This document shows, piece by piece, positions 52,820-64,000 of a stretch of DNA of 64,000 bases; position 1 is the stretch's first letter; every line of letters begins with the position of its first letter. Position numbers and translations under genes: made by a program. Origin of the DNA: Tenebrio molitor (taxonomy: Eukaryota; Arthropoda; Insecta; Coleoptera; Tenebrionidae). The notes below the pieces were generated by a model that had not been told where the DNA came from, searched no databases, and saw nothing but the letters and a program-made list of their open reading frames with translations. The stretch is from contig NC_091052.1 in NCBI RefSeq assembly GCF_963966145.1, positions 12,152,001-12,216,000 on the forward strand, in the 5' to 3' direction.

Positions 52820-55800
52820 ATTATCGCAACAGATTTTTTTTTAGAATTTTCCTTCGTAACACCGTCGAACTATGTATTCTCATCTTTGAATTCTTTCCAG
52901 TCGGTTGAAATATTCATAAGCCCACTTCCACGAGTCAACAGCTCCTCTCGTGATAACCTCGTGCAAAATTCATCAACCAATTACAAACTAGCACAAACTC
53001 AAATTTCTCCCAAATTCTTTGGATCCACGTGATACAAATTGTCGCATCTTTGGTCATTTTTGCCCTTCGTTCTCCCCTCTGCTTCTTTCGCGTTCCCTCC
53101 TCTCGTGTTAACCCGTGATATGATCCGTGTTTCTCTATTGAGGGCAACCGTATCATCTTAATAGGCATGTTAATGTAACAAGCTCTGTTATGCATAGCTC
53201 GGAGCTGCGAGATGAGATGACAATCACTGGTAGGTAATTACGTGTATGTACAATCCACCTCGAATCAGTCGGCGACTAATAGCCAATCAACATGCTGAAA
53301 CCGTTAACACTGAATAGATGCTGTTAGGTGAAACGCAGACGCCACTACACCTATAAATAAATCTCTTCGGATTTTTCCCCATTGAAACGTGATCGAGCCG
53401 ACTCGCACAAAACTCCGCGACGGCAAGTACTAAATCGGGAAAATTATCCGCACTTCTGCGAAACAACTCATTAATGGAATTTTAATTGCCGCCGGTAATA
53501 AAATATCTCCATTACTTGTACAATAACCTTTACGGATTTATCGGGCCACGTTTTAATTATTGCGGAGGGGAAAAAACGCCCAAGAGTAGACCACCGTTGA
53601 TAATCTCGTTCGCGACATAATTGCGTCGTGCGAAAAACCTGAAACCTGGTTAACTACCTAATATAATTACGCGTAATTACTCGAAGAATGTCAACGTTCG
53701 AAATAAAATTCGTATTCAAGCCGGCGGTGTACGTGATGAAATGCTGCATAATTATTTTAGTAGAGGAATGTCACGGCTAATTAATTTTCACCGAACGTAA
53801 TACTCCGCCGGTGGATTCTATCGGAATTATTCCAACAATTCATTGGAAAAAAAACTAACGCCGGTCCCATCCGAATTACATTACATTACAATACATTATC
53901 ATATTTTCCCGCTGACACGCTCTAAGAACCAGGAAAAAAAATATCGCTCGAGATCGCACATTTCACCGTCGCGGTGTCACCTTTCGGTGGACGAGCTACT
54001 GTTTGTTTTCCAATCTTCTAACCTTTTACTTTGTATTTGTTTTGTGAGCACAAGTCCAAGTGTACAAACAATCCTTCGGTCTTGTTTTAATTGTAAACGA
54101 AAGCATATGCGCCGTGTCGGACCACACCTCGTATTTATTTAATCTTGTTTCCATTCTTGTTCTGGAGGAGCACTTTTATTTTTGTTCTCTTTTTGTACGG
54201 GTTTCGCGGCGGCGTGTGTGGGGGCAACATTATCTCGAGCATGTGTTCAGCTTAGCAGCGTCTCCCAGGTCGCGACAGTAAATATACCGCAGCTCGTGCT
54301 TCGTCCCGGTGCTAAATCACCCAGAAGGAAATTCCGAAAAACCGTTTTATTAATTAGACCACGTCGCAAAAATCGCACCGTCTCGGGTGTATTGTGTGTT
54401 GCATAGATGCACCCGCGAGACGTGATAAAGAGTCGACCGACGAGTCGTTACATTTTCTGATAGGACAAAACTGCAATGGAAGGAAGATAATGAAGCAGTC
54501 GTCGGCGGCGCAAGTCCCATAAGTAACATTTCGTATTCATGACGGCTGTATGTAATTAAAACAGCTACTGTGTAGCCGTATCGAGATTATTCAAATGGAG
54601 CCGAGCCTTCTCTACTAATTATCACTTTAGCCATAAAACACAATTAAGTGATTAATGCCTCCTTTCCGAATTAACGCGAGCGGGGTGGAAAAATTCGGGA
54701 CGAGGCTCGGCAGGGAAATTAACTCTTGGCGGCGGCGACGACTGTCGTACGGAAAAAATATTTTGGTCGCGTTTATGCGGTAAACTGTCGAGTGCGCGAG
54801 GGTCCGGCCCCATGAAAAAATCACGAGCGACCGTCGAGGAAAAAAGCGCAGCTCCCGTTAAATTTGCAGAAGCTCCGGAACTATTTGGCCGGAATTTGTT
54901 ACGACTTGTGTGAACCTTTTCGGTGAATGCACTTGATATAAACACGATCCCTTGTGGGTTGCAAAGCGACGTTGGGAGCCACCTGGCCCCTCGACCCTAA
55001 ATTACAAGAGGAAATAGCTGTTCACGATCTGCCTCGCCTCTGGAGCAATTCAATTCGGACCGCCTAGCCGTTCTGCTGTGGCTTATTTACGGTCACATCT
55101 ACCAAATGTCGTTCGATATTACCTGCCGGGTCGCACACCCCATTTCTCTCGACGGAACACGCCTCCTCCACCCCGACCGAACAATTACATTATCACCTGA
55201 AAAATGACGGCGACGAACCGCCTCGCCCCCCGACACTATAATTTTAATTATCGGAGGGTCTTCTTTGACGGGGAGTTTTTGACGCACGCGGTCGACGGGG
55301 ACGGCGAACCGAAGGGGTTGCGGTGCGGGCGAATGCCACAAACCGCCGCACGGACCACCGCCCGACTTGCACAACCTCGGCCGTAATCCGACGATACCTC
55401 TCCGCCGTTCTGTCGTTGCTGCACCCGGGCGAAAAGTCGTCCTTTTTTGGGGGGAGAAAATTGCCACCGATCCGGTGAAGTCTCCGGTGAAATTAGATAA
55501 ACTTTCAATTCCCCCCGACACGCATCAATTTATGTGATATCCTGTAACAGATAATCTAGTAAACGGTAAAGAAACACGGCATCATCCGAGAGAGATAACT
55601 CAACCGCGACCGTTCTTCAGACGATTCCGGACTTTATCGGCCAATTAAATCAAATCGAAGCACTTCAACAGCATCCATACATCAAAGATCGCAGATAGGA
55701 GATATTCAAAAAGAATACAATGGATTTAGGATCGCCTCGGGCCGCGACCGCAAATCCGGTAAATGTTGAAGGAATTTATCTGATCGTTCAAGACTGGTGA

Positions 55801-56063
55801 AACAATCGAAATGCCGCGGAAAGATATACGAGCCTTGTAACAGAATCTACCGAACGAATCGGGAGGCAAAAGTGCGAAAGTGTCACCCCCATTGTTACAA
55901 CTTTAAATTGTGAAGACGCTTCATTAGCATTTAGTTAGGGGAGAGAGTTCAACCAGAAACTGAAACGTCAAAAGCTCGACGCAAACTGAAAAATCTCATT
56001 AAAAACTGGCAAAATACTAAATCAAAGAGAACAAGTGACTGTCGCAGAGCCACCGATCATTTG

Positions 56064-56325
56064 TCTGCGAATCTGCCACGATTAAGGTAAGCTTCCACCA
56101 GTCCCGATCGTACGCAAACGAGACGGTGATCATTTTTTGCGTGCGAGAAGTGGACACCCACCCTTACGAGTTTACAATTGATTCCGTCTTCATTTCTCTG
56201 CGAATCTGTCAAAGCAAGTCCACTGGTTCTTACCGTACGCAAGTGTACCGCGCGCGTACCCGTTTTTGCGAACGACGCGGAGCAGTGGACGCCCACCCTT
56301 TCGAGAGTTTACAAAGGATTCCATC
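56064..56325 (+). repeat. Diverged tandem duplication, period about 133 bp
   Basis: Two head-to-tail copies begin TCTGCGAATCTG at 56064 and 56197. They share GTGGAC(A/G)CCCACCCTT and GAGTTTACAA...GATTCC(G/A)TCTT, with diverged segments between. No coding frame is conserved across both. Confidence 0.75.
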
Positions 56326-59300
56326 TTGATTGAAACGAAATGATCCAAAAAATGAGCACTTTAGCGTCGGCCGTAAAACGGTCACTTAGAAAGAAATACC
56401 GTGACAAGATAATAAAGATAACCTACGCACTTGTAGATTTTAAAATTTGATTGTGCATTCGTGACATGGGTGGCGTCGTGAATTTAAACACGCATTAAAC
56501 AACCTCCCCGGCAGCACACGCATCGGAAGGTGAGTCATTACTCGTTATGCTCAGATGGAATCCGGTTGATATTCGTAATCCGGTAGCTAAGTAGATTACG
56601 GTGTTCGCCATGTTCCCACGATTAGTGGGCCGCTGGAACAGTTAATCATACAGGACGGTGCTTAAACTCCTAAACAACTGCTTCAGAATGTTATCTACCA
56701 AGCGAACCCATTCTCGACCATTACACATTGTTATATCATCATCCCCTTATTAATTATCGGGTTAAATCCCCGTTACTCCGGGTTGTCACCGTACCGGGAC
56801 GAAAAAATCGCGACTAGTGAGGCAACACACTATACACCGAGATCTCTTCTCGACTGCACCGCGGTCGTCGTGCGTTACGTTTAAATAGATCAGCTATGTA
56901 TGAATGACTCTTTGAATAAATAAATATACGAACGTAACGAGAAAACACGGGATTTTTTTTCGGAAAGTTCGTAAACAGTCAGTCACATTTATTTTGTGGT
57001 GCAATGGAAAACAAACAATCCGATACGTCAGACGTTGCGTAAACGCGTACGTTTAATTCTCGACGTGGAAGCGCCGCCCGAAACGTTAAATGGCCGCTAC
57101 CAGAGTCACGGTTGCAGAGAGCATGTAAACGATATCTCTGCAAAGAAAAATAAGCATCAAATTAGTCACGGTCCTCTGGAGCGAGGAAATACACCTCGTT
57201 TCACACTATCACTGCTCCCGATGGTTACGTCGAAGATTGTTCTAATGGCCGCATCAGTGAAAGTGTACACGAATACAATCATCAACAACGGTGTAACAGT
57301 TTCCCAGGAAGTGACTTAATTTGTCCGTCCAATTAGATGATTTCACTTTGGGTCGCACTTTGACTGGAACCGCATCCATCCACTGTAAAAATTCGGTCGT
57401 GACTCGATTCCGGTACTCCCAAAGCGGCACTAAACCGGTGGTACCGAATAAAAGACACCTGCACAGTCATCACGTTTTATGGCAAAACTCATAACAATAA
57501 CGAACAATTACGATCGCAGGTAGGCGGATAAATAATTTAATGATTTTACAAATACGAAGAGGTAATAAAAGAGCCATCAATTTTCGAAGGAAAAATCAAA
57601 CGCTGCGATGCGCAACTTTCCCATCGGTCGCGCCAATTTATCGAGCCGTTACCGGTTCTCGATCGATTTCTATCACACCAAAGAGACAACACTCGAAATC
57701 TCGCGAAGAAAGCGCGATGGTGGCGGCGGTGACGGCGGCGGCCGAGTAGAAACGTACCCGGTCTTAATTGAATCGTGTTCTTTTGTAATGAAATCCGCGC
57801 CGAGTTCAAAGGTCGTTGCCATTTTAACTGTAAATAATGATATCGCATTGGGCAACGATGATGATGTGCAACGAAACGCACGATCGCGTCGTTTTTTCGA
57901 AAAAGTACGTCGGCACCGTTACCGGCCGAGGTGCGAAGAGATTTTTCTCGGAACGGGAAATATTGACGCTAATTAAAACAGATGTTGACTTACGCACGTT
58001 TTCTTGCGAACATGTACTTAATAACGTTCCTACTTATTCTTTAAAACGTATTGACATTACCTAGTTGTTCGAGTGCTCTTCAAATATTTATCCACGAATC
58101 AAGGAATTTTTTTTTCTGTTTTTGACAGATTATATGTTAAGCAAATAACATGTTAATACAGTGGGCAAACATCTAAAGTAATCTGTTATAAAGATAAAAC
58201 AATTTACACTTTTAAAAGATAATATTCCGTATTGACTGTTGTTTAATTTATTTTACGGCGTCACAGGATCGCTATTATTTACAGAAAGCAAATACTTTGT
58301 ACATATTTGGTCGTTGTATTTATCTAATAAGATTTATCGTACCATTTCGGAATATCTCCCTTCCCTCGCCTATCGTTCGAGACGTCTGTGTACTCCACTC
58401 GAGCACATCGACGAAATTCGAGGGCCCACCGGATTGCCAAATAACAATCTGATTTATTCGACTAATGAGCAAACCCACGCCTTGCTGCACTAGTTCGTCG
58501 ACAGACGATTTCGCAACCTCGCCGAAATGTCAATTTGAAATTTTTCGCGACGTCTTTCTTATCCAGCAGACAGACAACCTTGAGAAACTGTAGAATACTT
58601 CACCCCCGGGTCAGCTCGCTCCTTAAAACTTGACGGATATAAATTTAAACGGCTTCACTTTATGACCGGATAATATTACAGGCCGTACTTGTTCCAGAAA
58701 ATTATTTGCCACATCATAAACTTGCATACTTGCACCACCTCGTCCCTCGCCCTCTCTTCCCGTTCAATTCGGATTAAATTCGAACGAGTCACACGTGACG
58801 ACAAAAAGGCAACGAAAGTTTGATTCACACGGCCGCAAACGTCAACAGTTAAATTATTCTGAAATTTGTTTAATCGGAAATTGAGGTTTGCCGACCAAAT
58901 AAACCATTATTTGTTTCCCGTCTCCACCATATCCTTCATATTTTATCGGCGAATTCTGCGTAGCGTTAAAATCAGCACAAGTACAAGTAGCCGGCCCAGA
59001 GCTCACTGCGTCCACTTGCGGTTTCGTCAAAAATCAATTCATCTTCAGCTTCATCACGGGGTGGGTACGGAGATGTACTTCTCTGAAAAGAGAAATAATC
59101 CCAACCGCGATAAGAGTTGACAATTCTTGCTGAATGCTGCGTTTAAAATGCCACTATAATATTTCATCCTGGTGTAATCTTACTAGACGTGCCTTTCTGG
59201 AGAAAGAAAACGACGTAGACACAACCGACAATATCGTCGTTAAAATAAAACAAACTATAAAACGAAACAGTCGTAAGCCACTGGTTTTTTTTTTCTTCTT

Positions 59301-60679
59301 GGAAACTGTACATTTGGTATTTACCACCACCAGGTGAATCTTGTCGGTCTAAGAAATGCAGGTAAAAGTGTGAATACTTCGAAAGACTAATTGAAATTCC
59401 CCGGGACATTCGAATTCCGTTGGAAAACTGGTAAATTTTCAAACACCTCTGTTCCGTGCAAAGCTGCCCAGGAAGTTGCACAGAAAAAACGTATTCTATT
59501 GCGGCACTATCAAGATGTTCCCAGAATTTAAAAAAGTGTAAAATATGTTAAAATACGTAATTAGTTCTTGTCAGTATCTATTTAAAAAAATTATGACAAT
59601 GCAGAAAGAGCAATTAATTTTTTAAACTGACGCCCATTATCTCTCATTCCGGAGGCCAGTTTTGATAACTGGCAAAGTAGAAATTTCTAAAATTTTTCCG
59701 TTTAATTAATACGGTAGAGTTGCGTGTGAAATTTTCGTCAAGTCCGAGCAATTCGTTATCGATTAGTAATTAAGTGACATTAGGAGTTTATTATAATTTC
59801 GACAGTTTGTCATCAAACATCGACTCTATTGACTTAGTATTAATTTATGTAATGATAATAAAATAAACAAGGTCATGAGTTAATTTATAGTGTTTACTGG
59901 ACCATAATACAACTCTGGCTGCAAAAAATGTTCCACTTTTACGCGTAACATGTTATTATGAGCATCGATCTAAATTATCCAACGTGACTACAATATTACT
60001 GACATTTAAATAATGGGTGTTGTAAATGATAGAGACAAAAAGAATAATCACACATTTTCCGGCATTATCTACTTGTGTTTTCATCATTAGGCGAGCCGCG
60101 ATTACGCAACGTCCTCCATAATTTATTTCCACCAGTTGACGATCGGAAATTAATAATGACGGTTATTAAAATGTTAATTCGCATAAAACTGCAACGTTAA
60201 AACTTGTCGAGTCCCCCAATGCGACTACTGAACACGGTGCCGTTCATTACTGCCGAAAAACAACAACAAACAAGTAAGTCGAGGGAACATTCGTGCTCCA
60301 CACTATTTTCGCGATTACACGCGGACGGAAAACTTTTGCTAATTGAACACGGTGTAGTGATCGACCGGAATGTTAACAGAGTGGAATCGAATACTTCACT
60401 CCGGGGATAAAAGACGTTAAGTCTGCCGGCGCGGCTCTTGAAACCCGTCCAAGTGACACCACTTGAAAATAAAACGTCTCATCATTAGTTGACGTATTTA
60501 TGGATTCGACTTAAGTATGTTTTGGCGTCTTCCTTTCCGTCGTTAACTTAATGTTTTCCCTGTTAAATGCTTTACGGGCCGTTTGATGTTTTTATTTAGG
60601 TTCGTAGAAATCGGATGTGCCAATTTTAACGGCGCGATAAAACCTCGAAATATCGGGAGACCGGCTGATTGATAAGATA

Positions 60680-60790
60680 CGGATCCGGTGCACGCTGCTG
60701 CCTACCCGCGGTTCGTTTTTCTCCCGTTGATGAGACGGTGCGGGTCAGGTGCACGCTACAACTCGGCGGTCGTTTCTTCTCACCCACGCT
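60680..60790 (+). repeat. Diverged tandem duplication, period about 61 bp
   Basis: GGTGCACGCT recurs at 60687 and 60748, followed in both by a CGG...CGTTT(T/C)TTCTC-type segment. The similarity is partial. Confidence 0.5.
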
Positions 60791-63700
60791 GAAAAATCGT
60801 CAAACCCGGCCCGAAAACCCACACTTTCCAAGCTGACGACGACGGTGAATGTAATCGCCGTCGTGAATGCTTTCTTAAATCTTCCACCAACATAAAAGGA
60901 CTATTATGTTATTTTGACACACCTTCGTTAATTTAAACCGCACATAATAAACCCGGTGCGACCTTGTATTTAGGTGAAAAAAAAAAACATAATAACTAAA
61001 CAGATTTTATTATGTATGTGGCAATAATTAAATACGTTTGAATGGATTTCTTTATGCGGCCTAATTGCTTTAAACTTTCTATTAAGCCGGATCAATTAGC
61101 AGATGTTGTGAACCATTAGACTCTACATGTTAATAATAGAGCAATAAACGGGATCCAAATTGGACGATATAATACCGACCACTGTTTCATTTTTTCCCTC
61201 AGTCGACACCACCTCCAGATCCGGTGCCGGCGTGTTTTCCCCGGAAACACGAAATTCCCTGACCGTCACGTTACACGTTACATTCTGGCACTTTTCCACG
61301 TCTCCCGTTCCACCTCTTTTAATCCCGGATTGTTTATAAACACATAACAATTTTATTACACCCTAATTATGTATTATTTTTAACGAACATCACGTCAGAT
61401 TTATGTTTCGATGGGAGGTTGCCAACTTTCCCATCTGATGGCGTTAACTTTAAAAGCACCTAAAAACTTTTCATGTACACAACACTACAATTAATTCGTA
61501 ACTGTTTATGCCGCTACCATATGGCGTACGCGAATCGACTAAATAAATATTTACAATGCCGTCATTACAATGAGATACACAAACCCGAAAAATCGGAGAA
61601 ATTTTCGAACGAGTTGAAAATTTTGTGTCGCATTGAAAATCTAACAAAAAAAAAATACACGAACGCGATAAAACTACATTTTATCTGTTTTATTATCGTT
61701 CCGTTGGTGTAAATTTACCAGACAAAATATGTGCAAACTTCCGATTATTTTTTCGTCGTGTTACATTGATTTTAACACCATTTTTATCCGTTCCATCGCC
61801 GCTTTGTCTGAACCAGTTTATCAGTTTTTTATCGGCAGTTATGACATCGCATGTTGAGTGTTTAACCGTGTGTTAAATCCTCATTACTTTGGGGCCTTTT
61901 CCGCACAAATAATAATCGAGCAGCTCCGAATCAATTCGATCAATTTCCGATGGGTTCGGGCATACTTAGAAGCCGTACGTGGGTTGGGTAAAATTAAAGA
62001 AACAAAATATGTACAGACCTCTATCAACAACATAAAACAACATGTTTTACCATCAAACAAATATCTAATGCAGATAAAATATTTACTCGATAAACAAAGT
62101 CGTTACTTAATTGAATTTCTTTCTTCCCCACGAAAGTCGGGCTCGCCTATGTATTTTTAAAAACTCCTAGACCCACAAAGCGAAAATGTAGTTAGTTAGT
62201 ACCGTACCTAGTCTCCGACAACGATTATGAAAAGTAATTAAGTTTACATAATTTATACACTATAATTCCGAGAAACGGGTACATACAAAGCGATCAATAA
62301 TATTGCAAAGTAAATGCCGATACTAACCGGCTTAATGTTGCCCGGTATGACTAACGACATGGTCATTGTCGTAATCATTCTTTTTTTTATGTAAAATTTC
62401 AACACAGCGGCAACGTATATATTATGGATAGGAGTTACAATAAAAAATCGCGCACCTTTTTGTCGTGTAATTCGCATGTAAAAAAATTTGATGGTTGTCG
62501 TTAATGGCGGTATATATTTTTTTAATTCGATGTATCTCTTTTATTGGTCGGTGTAAACACGAAACACGAATATATTAGATGCGATATCGTTGAAAACACG
62601 AAAGATAGTTAGAACATAAATACATAATATTTATTATAACTTGACACTTGTATCTTTGAACCGACATAGACGTACAAGCGAAAAGACGAGTTTACACGAT
62701 AAAATATTCAATCGGAGCGCGGCGCGATCAGAAAAACGCGGATCGAAAAATCGGAAACGACATAGGAAGTTTGGTAAAAATCGTGACGCATCATCGACGA
62801 CGATCAATCAAAATTGAAAACGCCGACGCACTCGAGATAACCGTAAAATCGTAAAGCGGACGGTTATAAAATCACGCCAGAAAAATAGGTAATAGAATAG
62901 AGAAAAAAAAACAAAAAAAAAAGCGCCGCGAATAAATTACGTAAACGTGCAACATTCAACACGCAAGCAATTTTGCCTACGCGTATGGAGGGCAACTTAA
63001 GTTTACAAGAAGTCATTACTCAAAAGAATAATATTCTTGAGTTATGCTGTGTCGGCTTTCTTTGAACAGTCATGACGCCCGCGGAATTGGATGTACCGCG
63101 AAATGCAATTTGTTGTTTATTGTGTTTGGTCTGATTTATGTTAAATTGATTGTTCAACACGCTGTGAAATAATCACGGCGTTTTTGCAACAAAACGAACA
63201 CCATTTGCTACACCTACTTGCGGCCCCCGAAAAATCAAAAATGATTCTTGCATAATCGCCAAATGGGGGAGACGCGTCCTCGTAAAAACAAACCGAGGGT
63301 GCTAATACCCATCACGACAATACACGGTGGGACCCCCACGTCCGAAAGACACGGGGAGTTTATAATTGTAAAGGCACATTCCCACCCCTGAATTAAAGCC
63401 GAACCCGGCGAGAGGCAGATTATGGGACGACCCCTGCAATAAATAGCAGCTGATATGAATACATGCCCCGACACAATGCCAACGGACATCCCTCCGACGG
63501 CCAGGTAAAAAGAAGACAAAATTCAAACGCAGAGGGTCGTCAGAAATGGCAACTTTCAAATGCGACACGGAGTTATCAATTATTCGAACCAGTTCGGGAC
63601 GTACATATTTAATGCAAATTACAAGCGACAAAACGGTTTTTCAATATTCTTCCGTTCCCGTCAGACCGTAATTACGAGACGGCACTTGAAATTTAATAAT

Positions 63701-64000
63701 TAATTACGACTTCAGGTCTGATAACGACATTATTGCAGGTACCGATACAACAACCGTGTAATTTCGAATAATAACAATGATCAGCCAAGAAAACGGGATA
63801 CCGACGCCAGATGTCATTAGCACAGGTTAGGGTGAGGCATAATAATATAGGGCTTAACAAATAAGGGTGGCGTCCCCCTTGTCGCCGCTTCCCCCCTAAA
63901 GAAAAGGGCCATCGAGGAAGCGTATTTGGGTTCAAGAGGAGATCCGACTACGCTTATTACTCACTCGACACCCCTCGACTTGATGCCTTGTTTCGAGGTT

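Larger units (their letters stand above)
46589..64000 (-). other. gro upstream intron (partial) / 5' region
   Basis: More than 17 kb upstream of the first visible exon contains no convincing exon for the expected MYP... N-terminus, so exon 1 probably lies beyond the right edge and this is first-intron DNA. No other gene is supported on either strand. It holds an AT-rich island at about 50.7-53.0 kb, which may be a decayed element, and tandem duplications at 56.1 and 60.7 kb. The rest is CpG-rich to mixed sequence like the other introns. Confidence 0.6.

Noticed and set aside
55123..55143. Minus-strand ATG GGG TGT ... CAG followed by GTAATA (MGCATRQ), phase-compatible as an alternative first exon of gro
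   Set aside because: It does not resemble the conserved MYP/MFP N-terminus, the donor is mediocre, and such ATG-donor pairs are common by chance. Only 5' RACE could support it.
62253..62290. Minus-strand ATG TAC CCG (MYP) near 62.27 kb as the gro start exon
   Set aside because: The following residues (FLGIIVYK) are unlike any Groucho N-terminus and no suitable donor in the right phase follows.

Overview
The window is animal, almost certainly insect, genomic DNA. It is dominated by one large gene on the minus strand, groucho (gro), the insect orthologue of vertebrate TLE corepressors. The Coleoptera-like wording of the Q domain (GQPFKFTVGESCDRIKEEF) suggests a beetle, but that is an inference from recalled homologues. 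No bacterial-type operon, CRISPR array, rRNA or convincing tRNA was seen.

Layout, in transcription order from right to left. From 46,589 to the right edge is intronic or upstream DNA, and the first coding exon (the expected MYP... N-terminus) was not found there. Twelve coding exons follow at 46491-46588, 45346-45409, 40283-40327, 28944-29081, 22980-23217, 18941-18966 (a 26-bp microexon), 4568-4669, 2486-2831, 2243-2420, 1921-2170, 1239-1862 and 1069-1176. All phases agree. Together they hold 2,217 coding bases, that is 738 codons plus TGA, lacking only a short N-terminus. Bases 1-1068 are 3' flank, with a candidate poly(A) signal at 460-465. The N-terminal two thirds are spread over large introns (1.1 to 14.3 kb). 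The SP domain and WD40 propeller are packed into five exons with introns of only 58-72 bp.

The protein reads in the standard Groucho/TLE order: Q tetramerisation domain, GP domain, CcN region (NLS plus CK2/CDK-type sites), SP domain and C-terminal WD40 beta-propeller. It acts as a nuclear corepressor recruited by Hes-type WRPW and Engrailed-type eh1 repressors.

Most intronic DNA is rich in CpG and in TAATTA-type words. Islands of AT-rich, CpG-poor DNA interrupt it and look like insertions. One is a clear 569-bp MITE with 12-bp terminal inverted repeats and TTAA target duplications (40715-41283). Another, at 15.1-15.7 kb, carries three consecutive hairpins. Other observations are an inverted pair of about 80 bp at 33.0 and 36.9-37.0 kb, two local tandem duplications (56.1 and 60.7 kb) and an arrangement that could give a short Q-domain-only isoform by intronic polyadenylation at 28.8 kb. 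No second protein-coding gene could be supported.
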